Shown piece after piece: positions 34,706 to 47,620 of a stretch of DNA of 64,000 bases. Source of the DNA: Siphonodentalium dalli. Taxonomy: Eukaryota > Mollusca > Scaphopoda > Gadilida > Siphonodentaliidae. The stretch's first letter is position 1. Every line of letters starts with the position of its first letter. Under the pieces are notes generated by a model that did no database searches, was not told the origin of the DNA, and saw only the letters and a program-made list of their open reading frames with translations. Both the position numbers and the translations under genes were made by a program. The DNA is taken from contig CP136065.1 of assembly GCA_032622095.1 (NCBI GenBank), positions 40,925,503 to 40,989,502 of the forward strand, written 5' to 3'.

Positions 34706-35715
34706 GGATTTGATTTAATGGGGTTTAATCGTCGTTTTATATAGCGCGTAATCTCATTTTTACCCCAGTTGTTTAGTAATGAAAAATCTAATGCGTGCTG
34801 CCATTTTACAGGCCCTTCACTAGAGCGGCGAGACGCACATCCACATACAAACACCTCCACACGAACTTACGGTTGCCCAACACGCCAGGTACCTATTTCG
34901 CGTCTAAGTACATGTACGACCAACCAGTCATAGTGCGAGCGACCGTACTTTAGGGTCACAACTTGGCGAAACATTTAAACAGCGCACGGCTCTGCAGACA
35001 CCCACGTAGAATCAGACTAATCGCTGATGTGGGAGACTCAATATCCAGCGGCTGGGCGCAAACTAACAATGCTGTGTTAACAAAATTTCAAGTCGATCGC
35101 GTTAACCGATCGAGCTCCACGACGACTTCGGTTTTATGGGTGTAGGAACGGTCGAGCAGAGTGTTAGTATCATGGGGAAATCACCACACTGCTTTGTCAT
35201 GTAATTACCTATACATCTACTAGAACCCCCACTAGATTTACACCGCTTGATTCAAGGACCAATAACAATAATTATATCAACTAACACATGGAACATAGAC
35301 CTGAATAGCAGACGCTCGGCCCTCCAAGGACCTCACGTCCAACCTTGAGCACCAATTATCATACAATGAAGCACCACCTACAAATATGGTTGTGGGGCAC
35401 TACCATAACAGAAGAACCAATCCTGAGGTGTGTTACCAAAGTACCTCATTTAATATGCACCACAAATAGTATATAAGACACCACGATTCACAAACAAAGT
35501 ATGCTTACTCAGTTCCATCTTGAGTGTCTATATCTATAGAGCATCACTTCTGACTATTCAGGTCGCCGGTCCGCTACATTATATACATATACATAATGTG
35601 TATTATCAGATTGATTAAACTCATATACATATCTATGTATTGCTTTACATAACAGCTTATAGAAACCACCGGCCTCCAGAAGGGAACTGACAAACTTGCT
35701 CATATACACGAATAC
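34706..35715. other. no gene seen
   Basis: Mixed sequence without a supported gene or repeat border. Confidence 0.4.
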
Positions 35716-35719
35716 CTTA

Positions 35720-35785
35720 CCCCTCTGCGTGGATCACAACTGCGACAGGCACATTGCCAACTGAGCCACCAGGGTGGGGTGATGT
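35720..35785 (-). repeat. tRNA-like SINE head
   Basis: Minus strand: CACCCTGGTGGCTCAGTTGG has an A-box match (35757-35768), and AGTTGTGATCC (35731-35741) sits at the B-box position with a degenerate core. It resembles the head at 3219-3305 in the A-box region, but the rest differs. SINE borders were not found. Confidence 0.6.
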
Positions 35786-35789
35786 TATC

Positions 35790-38700
35790 AATACGATTGA
35801 AAACATTAACAATACTCAAGATCATCCACACCGTATGACCTCGACAGAATTTAATAGCCAGGTTAACCAAACGATCAAAACAAGCATACAAAATGTTCTT
35901 TAATATACACATGGACAGTGCTCTCTTTGTCATAGATGATCCAGCCTACCAATATTTAAAACCTGGTAATAATCCAGATATCGGCAGCTTACAAACAAAA
36001 CGTCTCGCGAAACGAAAAATTGGCCCGATATAATTAATTCTCGGATAATTTTGCAATTAACAGAAACTGTGGATTTTGACCACAATGGACACCTTTTAAC
36101 GGATGTTGAGAGGGCTAGGACCAATTGTTTTATTGCGACGATGTGTCAGTTAATTTCCTACTGTTCGCAGTGGTGTGCATTGGCTGAAAAGAACATTCGA
36201 TCGTGCATGACAACTCCACCTTACGGCGTCGGTGTCATCATATATACGTTGTCGGGTACATCCAACCCATGAATACCTCGAGACCAGTAGTATGTAATTA
36301 TTGCTTGCTTCCAATCTATCGAGTATTTAGCCATGGCCGTTGTCGACCGATAACTAGGTGTAGCTGATCGCGCCCACATCAGTTAGTAATTGAACAGCTT
36401 GTATCGCCCACTACATTAATTAACTAAATATTAAAGTCGCCACGTTATTCAGTAATTGACCGGTGAGTAGTTCGTGGCACCCACTTTATTCAGACAGTGA
36501 ATATTTTATCCACAGTTTATCCACACCCTATCACATAAAACGGAATTTAATTGCCAGGTTAACCATTAGCAAGGTCCAGCCACACGTGCGTTTAACTTGT
36601 AACGTGTGATACTGTGGCGGGAACAGTCAGGTGATTTTACTGCAACAAACATACACGTATGTATACGTTTTAAATATCGGCGACGTCAAGCGAAACTTGT
36701 AAATAATAGTCCGGTGGCAAAAGAATCGGACACATTGCAACCAGCAATTGTCTTCAATAAAATTAAGATATCTTCACGTAGTCGAAACTCTACCTGCATT
36801 ATAGCGTTGATCACCCATTCAGCTCTCAGAAGATTGGATTAATCCTCTTCGTTACTTGTTTCGTATGCTACACGTTGGACAAAAATCTTCTAAACTTCTA
36901 TTTACGACCACAGTTTATCACTTGCGGTGCTGTAAATTCTTCCATAAAATTCTCCGTCATTTCGTTTATAGTACGTTCTGTATAGAGTTATCACACTTTC
37001 GATTAACTCAGGATACTTATATCGAAACATAATCCTAACCTCACGTGCCACGTGTTACTCAGACTGAATATCAATTGTAGAGTAATCACCCCTACCGCTT
37101 CTTATTCAAGTGACGTGATAGTACATACTGAACATCCATCTTACCTATGGGGGGAGACTGGAATATAATCGAACTATAAGTGACCCCAACCAAATTGACA
37201 AGGTCATACTCGGAGAGGCCGCGACCTATGGGTTATGCAAGTCTAACCACAAAGGAAGCAGTCTTAGGTAATAATTCCCAGTTCACCCATGGGTCAGTAC
37301 AGACAAAGAGATGCACTAATGACGGCTACCAGTCATTAGCGATATATAAACCAGACATTAATCTACTCTTCAATTAGTTTCGGCACATCATACTAATTGG
37401 CAGGCATCAACATCAGGTCGCTAATTAATAAGCGACGCTTTCGGTCGTTCTATGACATCTATGATTGATTCACAATTATGTATCATTTACCATCACAAGC
37501 TGTTGACTATACATTGATATTAGATGTGAATAAATGATATACAAGAACTGACTTCATTCTTCCACACAATCACTATATAATCGCGAAACCCGAATATTTA
37601 AATTCCGCTATAGAATCGTGTGCGAATTATGTGATTAACAACAGCAACGACAGGCGACAATACAACAGAGGAGTCACAACAACAACGACAGACGACAATA
37701 CAACAGCGTTCATCTACTAAATATGTATAAATGCTTTGAGATGAACGTATACTGCTCAAATGTAGTTTTACTTCCACGCAGTACAAACCAAGACAGTTGT
37801 TGCAGACTTTCGCGCAATAGACTGGTATGGTTGTTACACCATGCACCCGATTCGTGCTACCTTGATATTACCACACCAACAGTAGAGGGAGACTAGTCAA
37901 ATAAGTACATTTGAATCCTGTTTAAGTAGAGCACGTTACATTGTTGTATTTTCAATGGTTGTGAATTTCCAGAAGAGAGATCGAATTCGGGGAATTAGGC
38001 TCGTTTAATCGAAGATCGAATGAGGCTCCTTCCGTGGTGTTACTGGTGATACATAGTTATGCAGTTATTCCTATGTTACCGCGTACGTTGAAACAGGTGT
38101 GTGCTATACAAATTATTTAAAATAACAAAATATATCACGAATTGTTGAGCAATGCGAAGTTAAAGGACGAATGATTTCTATGGTCAAATGTATACTGATC
38201 ATGAATTATCATTAAGTCATGCCACAGCCCATTTTGGTGTTGTTCAACATTGTAAAATGTTGTAGGCAGGTATGTTGTGTCATTCAGACGAATTGCGAAT
38301 ATTTCTTGCCCAGGTAAATTAGGCTTTGAAGCCAAATAATAATGTAGAGTCAAACATTTGCACTACCATTGTCCCGTAGTCTAGTGTTGATAGTAGAGTT
38401 GGCCGTGAACGGGAACAATGGAGAATCCAGAAAGTTTGATATTTTTATATTTTAAAGTCACTGCCGATAAGCCCAGTAGGTATACGAACTGAGGATTTTG
38501 TTGTTCCGTGTTCTAAGCGGGAGTGTCTCTGTATTTCTCGACACGAGTAGTTATGCCAACGTATGGTGTAGCATGCGTCCAAATAAGGTATGAGATACTA
38601 TGCTACCCTTGTATATGACGTGTACCATACTATGGTTTACTATAGAATGATACTGGTTTGATCCTCCCTCACTTATACAATGGTTGCTACCAGTCATAAC

Positions 38701-39045
38701 CAATTAAGAATATGATCTTGTTAATTATGCTTGTGTGTTCTTACACTATATCATTCACATCTTCCGTCACGTACTTAACTATACTATCTTATGTACTATC
38801 GGACACCACATTGTTCTTAAATCGATGGCTATTTGCATTCGAACTAACCTGTGTTTGACTTTTTCAAAACAATGTCGTACATATAGGTGGCCTTTTAAAA
38901 GTCGTATCGAACGAGAAACAAAACATTGTGCAGCAAAAGAAATAACATTGGTATTTACCAGCACCATGGCTTTCTAATCATTTTTGCATGTATCTTAGAA
39001 ATAAACTTCAGCGCGTCGTGTGATAATATAAAAATAACATGATTT
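35790..39045. other. no gene seen
   Basis: About 3.2 kb without a supported gene. A partial 40-bp duplication of a CGACAATACAACAG block lies at 37640-37705. Frames in this stretch have no recognised domain. Confidence 0.4.
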
Positions 39046-39049
39046 CCAA

Positions 39050-39158
39050 GGGCATTATGGTTTATTAACGGCCCAACAGGAATGATTAACAGTCAGACGG
39101 ACTATAAGCGGCCCGAGGCACAGTGGAGACCGTTAATACATTAATACTATAACGCCCG
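39050..39158. mobile_element. small foldback, about 109 bp
   Basis: Left arm GGGCATTATGGTTTATTAAC GG pairs with the right arm CCGTTAATACATTAATACTA TAACGCCC with a 5-bp length difference. No coding capacity. Probably a MITE remnant. Confidence 0.5.
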
Positions 39159-39159
39159 A

Positions 39160-40295
39160 CTAGTATATTATCACTGACCTGGTCACACATGCCGGGCCGG
39201 CGGGCCGATACTGTACAGAGCATCTCATGTTCCTTGACGTTACACTACTTGGAACGCCCCGAAACAATGTTATGAACTAGATAACAAAGTGATAATAATA
39301 CCATTTTGTATTAACGTTTACCGGTGGCTTAGCGAACCTTCATGACTCGGACCCAGCATGGAACGTGATCCGGTCATGCCCCTTCAAAGCAGAAATATCC
39401 TACCAAAAACGATTTCGATAATAGACATATTACGTATATATATACATCTTAGATTTGAGATTTCTACTGATACGAATGTTTGGTACCGAATTCAGATTCG
39501 GGAACCTCGGAACTTGCGAGGAATAACAACCCCCGTTATTAAGGAAGTCGCTATGTCCGTAATGCTGTTACGCACGGTACATTTATGTTATTCAAAAAGC
39601 CTTCGCGTGTGTCATTATCAATCGAATTAATCTCGGATGTTCCAGCAAAAACTATCCCGTTTCGTCAGTATATTATACTTCAAGGTGTGCCATGGTGTAT
39701 ACTCCCGGTAAAGTTGCAAAAAAATTCACAATCAAGAAGGCTGATGCACATAATTCCGAACTTAACATGGCCTTCAATTTGTTTACGCATATATGACGCA
39801 GTTGACAGATATACTGAGCAATGTCTCTCATTATATAGTTGAAAGTGGCAAACTCGATAGATAATTAGATATGTAACCAACATGCTGCCAATTCACGTAA
39901 TGGTGGTATGCGATTGCGTATACTTAAAGACTTGTTTATCCAAGGAAGTGCCTGAACAACCTACATATAAATTGCTTTCCGATACGATATCACGTTAATT
40001 CATCCAACAATCGACAGAACGTGGTGTAGTATATAATACGTGCTAAAATACCCATGTACTCACAATCAACGACATGTCGAGTGCATGGTATTAGTGCACA
40101 TGAACCCAGAATCAACGGAACGTCGAGTGATCAAACACCCAAGGTGAAGTAGTCCTGATAATTATTTATGATGATGGTGGGTCCTGCTGAGTTATATGAT
40201 CATGGTGGGTCCTGCTGAATTTATATGATGGGGTGGGGTAAAATAATGCAGGTAAGGGCCACACGCATGCACGTTTTGCATAAATTCAGGCAAAA
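39160..40295. other. no gene seen
   Basis: No supported gene. A GGTGGGTCCTGCTGA word is repeated at 40175-40190 and 40204-40218. Confidence 0.4.
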
Positions 40296-40299
40296 AATG

Positions 40300-40600
40300 T
40301 AAACAAAGAATTTCTCTGCATCATCATCTTCGTGGAAAATAGAATCTGAAAAGTTTTCAGTGGAAGACCAAAACCCCGTATTTTAATACATTTGAGACGT
40401 CGAAAATATAATTTTATTCGTGTCCCTACATACATGTACCAAGAACTGCTAGAATAATTCATAATTTTACATAACAAACCAATCACATTTGTGTCATAAT
40501 GTTGAGTTAATTTGTTAATTGCACAACATAACATCATACCCCAATTTATGACAATGGAGAATAAAGTTATCATTTTCGCCACTTTTGACTGATCCATTTT
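40300..40600. repeat. dispersed repeat, copy 2 (partner 1133-1480)
   Basis: Same block order as copy 1: AAAGAATTTCTCTG, TTTTAATACATTTGAGA, GTACCAAGAACTGC, TCATAATGTTGAGTTA, CATCATACCCCA. Internal spacers differ. Confidence 0.65.
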
Positions 40601-40668
40601 GTTAGTAGAATATTCAAACAAAATGTTTGAGTAATGGCACTCTTGGTTGTTACAAACCGACTATAATC

Positions 40669-40733
40669 AGTCCAGATTTATGAATAGTCCAGATGTGTGA
40701 ATAGTCCAGATGTATGAATAGTCCAGATGTTCG
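40669..40733. repeat. 17-bp tandem repeat
   Basis: Almost four copies of AGTCCAGATGTATGAAT with one or two changes each. Confidence 0.9.
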
Positions 40734-42057
40734 TTATGCAAACACCAGAGCGGTCATGATTAAGAAATTGTTAAATATGGTGTTCATGGATGTTCCGTAC
40801 AGACAGTTTTTTTCTCAAATCGCTCGGATTAGCCAAACAATAAACAACGGCACATGTTCTTAACAGCATAATTTTGTCCCACCAGCATCATCATAATTCA
40901 GCAGGACGCACAAGTATCATAACACATTAGCAGAACAACTTAAGCATGCAGGGGAGCAAACATGCTAAAAGTACACATGCACTGCAAATGAGAGCAAATG
41001 AGAGCAAATTGCGTGTGTTACTCTGATCAGTTGAACAACATAATCACACCAGAAACGATCTGACCTTGGTACCCTCATCCAATTGTCCATGCACTTAACT
41101 TCTGAATGAATGTTCATTAACTCAATCCATAGCGAACGCAGAGTAATAAATACATTTACAAGAGGGTCACTACTGCCATTAATTGTGGAAGAGAACCGAG
41201 ATGCTCACTATCATCACCGTCATCGTCATCATCCTCATCATTATTATCGTGTTGTGGACGAAACTATCGGTAATAGAGAATGTCAAGTTCAGCAACAAGT
41301 CACTGGCGTGGATTAGGCTTAGATAGTCACGTGAGATAATAATATACATGTACACTATTGCATGTCATATTGGATGTACATGTAATCTACAGTATGTATG
41401 CGATCGGTTAATCGTTAATGTCTTCAATGGGCGAGATATGTGAGCAGTTATAAACGATTGTCAGACTGACTGCTTGCAGATAACTTTAGGCCAGGAACTT
41501 TCGTGTCTTATCGCATAGAATCAAAAGCCAATAAAGGCTCCATTTGGATAATATTCTCCACCATAATGTACATATATAGATGTGTTTTCGTTCCCTGATG
41601 GGGCGGTTAATAAGGTGCCTGACGCACTAGGCCAATATAAGCCAATGTGTGTGTTAATGTTTTTCGCAGTTTCAAATATGGAAATATGACGTATCACAGA
41701 AGAGAGACACGTCGTATGAGAGTTACACACGTACATGCCCCGGAATTGAGATCCGATACACAGTAATATCACTGTGTACCAGAAGCGACCGGGTTAGGTA
41801 TGTCGTCTAATATTAGTTTACATATACTGGTAACAACAGCAATAACTGATAACGAAATGGGGAAAACGAAATTTCGCTCTACCACATGCACTGGGATAGT
41901 TTATCGTTGAGTTGATATGCAAATTATTATTTCCAGCGGCATCTGGCGGCCTATAGAGAATCATTCAGACAAAAAAGATTTCATTGCTTTTCAATTTAAT
42001 TGTGGCTTGAACATCCATGTTAATCAATTGCATTTCAGAGTGGGTTCTTCAATTTAG

Positions 42058-42791
42058 TTATAATATGATATGATCACACCATGTTATATTAATGTGTTCG
42101 GCCATACCTTACTCGATATTATAATATGATATGATCACACCATGTTATATTAATGTGTTCGGCCATACCTTACTCGATATTATAATATGATATGATCACA
42201 CCATGTTATATTAATGTGTTCGGCCATACCTTACTCGATATTATAATATGATATGATCACACCATGTTATATTAATGTGTTCGGCCATACCTTACTCGAT
42301 ATTATAATATGATATGATCACACCATGTTATATTAATGTGTTCGGCCATACCTTACTCGATATTATAATATGATATGATCACACCATGTTATATTAATGT
42401 GTTCGGCCATACCTTACTCGATATTATAATATGATATGATCACACCATGTTATATTAATGTGTTCGGCCATACCTTACTCGATATTATAATATGATATGA
42501 TCACACCATGTTATATTAATGTGTTCGGCCATACCTTACTCGATATTTATAATATGATATGATCACACCATGTTATATTAATGTGTTCGGCCATACCTTA
42601 CTCGATATTTAATTATAATATGATATTATCACACCATGTTATATTAATGTGTTCGGCCATACCTTACTTATAATTATAATATGATATGATCACACCATGC
42701 TATATTAATGTGTTCGGCCATACCTTACTCGATATTTATAATATGATATGATCACACCATGTTATATTATGGCCATACCTTACTCGATATT
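42058..42791. repeat. 61-bp satellite, about 12 units
   Basis: Unit words are TATAATATGATATGATCACA, CCATGTTATATTAATGTG and TTCGGCCATACCTTACTCGA. The first eight units (42061 to about 42548) read identically base for base. Units 9 to 12 gain or lose A/T bases at the junction, and one has a deletion. Such an edge-to-core gradient means recent expansion by slippage or unequal exchange. It ends 46 bp before a TTAA hairpin-pair element. Confidence 0.95.
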
Positions 42792-42841
42792 TTCGTAGTT
42801 TCGGTTCTTAGTCATTGCTGGGGATAGTATGTGTATATTAA

Positions 42842-43232
42842 CCCTTTACCCAACAGAAGGGCCCTGTGCCAATGCATTCTCTTATATATGCGAGTCGACC
42901 ATAGGTCGCCTCGCATATATAAGAGAATGCATTGGCCTAACACATTAAAAATTATAAAATTGTTAAAGAATGTAAGAAAAAATGGTAAAAAGTGTTAAAA
43001 AAAGATATGTTTTAGGCCAATGCATTCTCTTATATATGCGAGGCGACCTATGGTCGACTCGCATATATAAGAGAATGCATTGGCACAGGGCATACTGTAA
43101 CTATCACAATGCGGTCAAGGAGCCGGTTCCAATGATATCCATATTTGTATGGTTTTATTGAGACAGACCGAAGATAGTTTAGGCTGTTGAAGCTTTATTT
43201 GGCCGGTTTTGGCCGGTTTGTTGGGTATAGGG
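42842..43232 (+). mobile_element. hairpin-pair TTAA element, copy 3
   Basis: TTAA at 42838-42841 and 43233-43236. Hairpins at 42868-42936 and 43016-43084. Same orientation as copy 1, which it resembles closely, including the right shoulder words AGCCGGTTCCAATGATATCC and ATTGAGACAGACCGAAGATA. A short direct duplication (GGCCGGTTTT then GGCCGGTTTG) sits near the right end. Confidence 0.88.
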
Positions 43233-43239
43233 TTAAACA

Positions 43240-43540
43240 CCATCGCGGCGGATTTACATCATGTAGACATTAAACTAGTAACTGCATACATTATAATTTT
43301 GCGGCGACCTGGGATATTAGTATTTCTTGTATACAAGCAGTTCAACAATGTCTATGTTACCATGATTTGTCACTTGGCATTGTGAGCAATGGTCTTGATA
43401 GCGGTTGGTCGAATGTAAATATATGCATACATGTATAGGCGTAATTGTCTATTCCACCGTTCATAAATTAATATATGTAAACTCAGCAACATAGCCCTCT
43501 TGTATTTACTATGTACTGTGGTTTAGATTACACTTCGGAG
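43240..43540. other. no gene seen
   Basis: Spacer with no supported feature. Confidence 0.4.
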
Positions 43541-43544
43541 TCGT

Positions 43545-43598
43545 ACTATTTTTCGCTCAGTTTTAAATTCGCGCACCGATGGGTGCGCGAAAAATAGT
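43545..43598. repeat. GC-topped hairpin
   Basis: Inner stem TTCGCGCACC (43568-43577) pairs with GGTGCGCGAA (43582-43591). The outer ACTATTTTTCGC (43545-43556) pairs with the GCGAAAAATAGT that overlaps the inner right arm, so two alternative stems compete for the same right strand. Confidence 0.7.
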
Positions 43599-43599
43599 A

Positions 43600-44770
43600 T
43601 TGTGCGAATTATATACGAGTAAGGTATTCAGCAGTTAGTGTACAAGTTTATTCCAGTGACAACCCAATCACGAACGCTCATGTGTTGCAAGGACGCCAAT
43701 TCAAATAAACTCAAGGATGGCATTATACAAAACCACCCACGTGTCCATCAATATTATATAGAGATTTGATCTCTTGCGTCACATCGGAAATTACTTCAAA
43801 ATCGATTAATTAGCAGCAGTAGGTTGTCAGGATTCATACAGATTGATTTCCTTGTCACCATGATCTGTCATTTGTTTCTTCGTGTCTCATGAAGCTGTTG
43901 TGTTTCATTTCCGGTCCTGATTTATACCCAAATGAACTCGACGGCAAATATAATTATTTTTCTTTGGAATCTGGTGGACTCGAAGAACGAACGAAACGCT
44001 GAACCAAGATATGCTGACGCTATTACAACGCTATTATCAACACATATATAATTTAGCCCCCATACGCGGAGATTATAGTTGATATACATGCTGGACATCT
44101 GCGTTATAATTAAACGATGAAAGTTACTGAAGTGCCGAGCGGTCATTCTGCCAGAGCATGTGATATAGACTCAGTTACAATACCTCATTATATATAAATA
44201 TTATGTCATCTTTTCGATACCCGGGAAGATACGATGATACTCACTAAATACACCATGGTTAGAAAGGGGTATGCTGATGGGGGTATGCATTTTAGGGGGT
44301 AGTTTGATGCATGTTGCTACCCTGAAGGCATGTTATATTTATATATTTTGTTGGTTGTTGCTATGATTACCCTTATATAGGGATACCTGTGTATCCAATC
44401 AGAGCATGTCTTTGCGCATTTTCTATTTTCAGCCGACCAAATCTTCTGCGCGTCACTAAAGAAGATAAAATAATGGCCGCGAAATCCGAGTCAATATTAT
44501 CAAAGTAATTTTTGCATTGAAAATGAACTCAATAACATTGGCAAGCGCGCACTGAGATTACTGATCGGAGGCTGCATCAGAACCGTTTTAACGAAAACGG
44601 CAAAAATAGCGAGTTATCGTAAAATTATCAACGCATTCTGAAACAATACACTGAGTATATGATGTATACATGTTATTCTTCTGTAAATAGCTGATAACAT
44701 ATTCCGATAGGGGTTGAGCAGTCTCGCGACACACAAAGCCTAAGTTATGATAACAACATAATTATGGTCA
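43600..44770. other. no gene seen
   Basis: No supported gene. A TTTTAGGGGGTAGT word at 44291-44304 echoes the outer end of the composite at 14037-14050 but without further similarity. Confidence 0.4.
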
Positions 44771-44774
44771 AAAT

Positions 44775-45033
44775 AAGCACGACCATAACCCCCTAACTGT
44801 GAGTCTGGCAAGGACGATAAGCACGAAACGCATGACCACAACCCCCTATAACTGTGAGTCTGGCAAGAACGATAAGCACGAAACGCATGACCATAACCCC
44901 CTATAACGGTGAGTCTGGCAAGAACGATAAGCACGACACGCATTACCATAATCCCCTAACGGTGAGTCTGGCAAGAACGATAAGCACGACACGCATGACC
45001 ATAATCCCCTAACGGTGAGTCTGGCAAGAACGA
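44775..45033. repeat. 53-55-bp tandem repeat, five units
   Basis: GTGAGTCTGGCAAGAACGAT recurs at about 44799, 44854, 44909, 44962 and 45015, i.e. 55, 55, 53 and 53 bp apart. The shorter later units lack a TA in CCCCTATAAC. Minus-strand frames show an apparent peptide repeat that is only a by-product. Confidence 0.9.
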
Positions 45034-45039
45034 TTGTCT

Positions 45040-46125
45040 CACAACCGGACTCGCAGTCGTCAATCACCTGCGAAAAGGTTTTGGACCGTGCGATAAAATT
45101 AACGACAACAAATATTCGTAATAATTATCTGGCGTCGTTCATTATGCGAAAAGTGTCTACTGACGGTTAATCTATTTAACAAATACCTGTATGTTTCTAG
45201 CACAAATCAGAGACATAGAACTGACCACCGTTTGGTATACGAGAGAATGGTGGTATAATTTAATAATATACACGAACAACCAACTTGAGTGTCATGTGAA
45301 CGCAATATTCCGCGAATTTTCTAATATAGGGACTAACATTTCTTCCATACGAATATTTAAAGCTGGTTGTACATTGTGTTAGTTAATGGTTGATGAACAT
45401 TGCAGCACTTAGACTGGGGTTTGAGCATCAAACATACAACAAATAGTAGTGCTGCCTATTTGAAAAGTAAAAAGACGATATAGGAGACGTGAAGAAGTGC
45501 GTCACGTAACAGTTATTGGGTTTCCACATTTTAACGCTACTGCGTGTTGTATATATATAGGACAAATGCATTAAGGTTACTTATCTTCTCTCTAACATGT
45601 TTTGTTGATAAATTGTGCACAAAGTGTCTATCTCAAGAAAGCAATGAAAGTCAAATTGTTCAAGGAGGTTGAACCATATTTAATTTCTTCATTAGTGGAA
45701 AACGAAAAAATGGCGGCCATCTTGGATTTGTCTCCCATTCTGACTGGTTGGTACGAAAACACTATTCAGTAGCATGCATGCCAAATTACCGTCCATATAC
45801 TGGTATCACAAACTAGACAATTGTTCTCGTTTTGACCCTTAATGAAACATTTTTAAGTATAAAAATCAGAAACTTTGTATCAGTGCTGGAAAACTCGTCT
45901 TATTTTTACACATTTAAAATTGCTTAACTGTATTGTTGTGGTTTACTGTTACAATCAAACAACTAAATATATATCGTATACACGTTGAGTACAAGCTGAA
46001 AACGGCTGGCATTTTGAAAAGTGGAGCGCATTTTGAATATGTCGACCATTATGATTGGTTTATCGGAACAACATGTTGTTTCAGTCTTCACCCTGATCGT
46101 TCATGCAATATTTAGCGCTTATATA
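45040..46125. other. no gene seen
   Basis: No supported gene. Contains ATGGCGGCCATCTTGGATT at 45710-45728, identical to a word in the foldback arm at 10322-10340. Confidence 0.4.
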
Positions 46126-46129
46126 TCAC

Positions 46130-46832
46130 AACTAGCCGATGAGCCCGACGTTGTCCGGGCTATTCAAAAACCAAATAGCTCCACCCGTTTCCGATATCTG
46201 GTCTGCGCATGCGCGAAGCTTGCGTCGCACGGGCTCGGCGACCAGATAAAAATCGTATCCGGGGCAAGATACATTCACAGAGCAAATTTCAAGTCGATAG
46301 CTCCACCCGTTTCCGAGATCTCGTCTGCGCATGCGCTGCACGGGCGTCGCACGGGCTCGCCAATACGACAAGGACGACCGCCTGGTCAAACTACACACAC
46401 GTACCAAGTTTCGTCCCGATCGGTCGAAACGACAGCACAACACGCATTTTTTGTTTTTCATGAATTAATTCATGGTACCCGTCCCTCAAAGATTGACCCG
46501 ATGAAAAATTCCCCTGTTCCTAGGACATACATGACACAACAACCCATTCTGCCTTTTTAATCGAGATAATTGCATTCCGCGTTTCGTTTTGCATCCGTAT
46601 TTTACGCATGGATAGCCGTTTAGCAGCTTCGATTGTAATAAAGAGCGTTAATCCGTAACACCTCCGAATATGGTCAATATAAAGATCGTTAATGCCTTAA
46701 CCCTCGAAGTCGCGTTTGCGGTGATTTTGTTGATTTGGAGTGGAGAATCGGTGGTCTCGATCGGTGCCGCCGTTTTCGATTCTATAAAGGACATACAGAC
46801 AGACAGACAGAGGTCTTCAAAATATATATGAG
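46130..46832 (-). mobile_element. repeat element with microsatellite head and about 122-bp direct repeats
   Basis: On the minus strand the head reads TATATATTTTGAAGACC, then (CTGT)n, then ATGTCCTTTATAGAATCG (46832 down to about 46775). The same head style occurs at 49841. Toward the other end the word ATAGCTCCACCCGTTTCCGA occurs twice, 122 bp apart (46175 and 46297), each followed by a GTCTGCGCATGCGC word. It is more GC-rich than its surroundings. No convincing coding frame; the family is not recognised. Confidence 0.6.
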
Positions 46833-47536
46833 ACGTGAACAATTTTATGTCGCCCTATGTCAAGGCAATGTAACTCACCGAAATGGATGCGTTGTTCTTA
46901 CTTGGTTCCAGTCACGTCATTTTCAGTTTGAACCAAGTATCCTTACCAGCATTATGCATAGTATTTCCCGTGTAGAACAGTTTAAATGGGAAGAGAACCG
47001 ACTCGTCCGAGAGAGATTCCACACAGACATCAAAATCTAAATTCATTCTTGAATCATCATAAATAGGCAATAGAGTGACTTCCGGTGTTACAGTTTCTAC
47101 ACAGTGATTAATGGGCTCGTGAGTCCGATTATTTTCTTATCTAATTATAAAGACAACTTACATATGATCGTTTATGGTTTCACGTCTAACATGTAATCTT
47201 TTAGAACTTAACCAATATTAGTTGACTATTATTAAGCAAATTATAATCTATCAAACTATACATAAGTGAGGTAATTTCCCAATTGTATCACGCCCCGGCG
47301 ACCGAAATATGTCGATGAATTGTTGTGTTTACGAAATAAAATTTTCGAAGTCAAATATTTTTTCGGCTGTCAGGTCTACTGTATATAGTGCTTATAGGTC
47401 AAGTGAACGACGAGTGCGGGCAATCTGGCTTGGTTAGTCGTCTTCATTGAACTTCTATTCACTTACCGTTAGCTGTCTCAGCAGGTCATGACTTGGTCTT
47501 TTGTTTTCCTTCATTTCCAAGGCGACACACAATGTT

Positions 47537-47620
47537 GTTTAACCCTTTATAAAGAATATAAGAATAAATTATTAAAATTGTAAAAAATTGTATTAAAAAA
47601 AAAGGGTTAAAGGGTTAAAG
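47537..47620. repeat. possible deletion derivative of the TTAA element
   Basis: Begins TTAACCCTTTATAAAGAATA and ends AAAAAGGGTTAAAGGGTTAA. The ends look like the TTAA-CCCTTT ends of the hairpin-pair family, and the AT-rich middle resembles its central spacer, but both hairpins are absent. Confidence 0.35.

Noticed and set aside
34278-34860. Overlapping frames on both strands with a 10-residue repeat
   Set aside because: All come from the 30-bp array; open in several frames at once, as expected for a repeat that is a multiple of 3.
42058-42791. CRISPR array
   Set aside because: Direct head-to-tail units without spacers; satellite, not CRISPR. The same holds for 32114-33527.
44291-44304. Second copy of the composite's outer end
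   Set aside because: Only the TTTTAGGGGGTAGT word matches; flanks do not.
46735-47040. 101-codon frame
   Set aside because: Begins inside the microsatellite-headed repeat and has no known domain.
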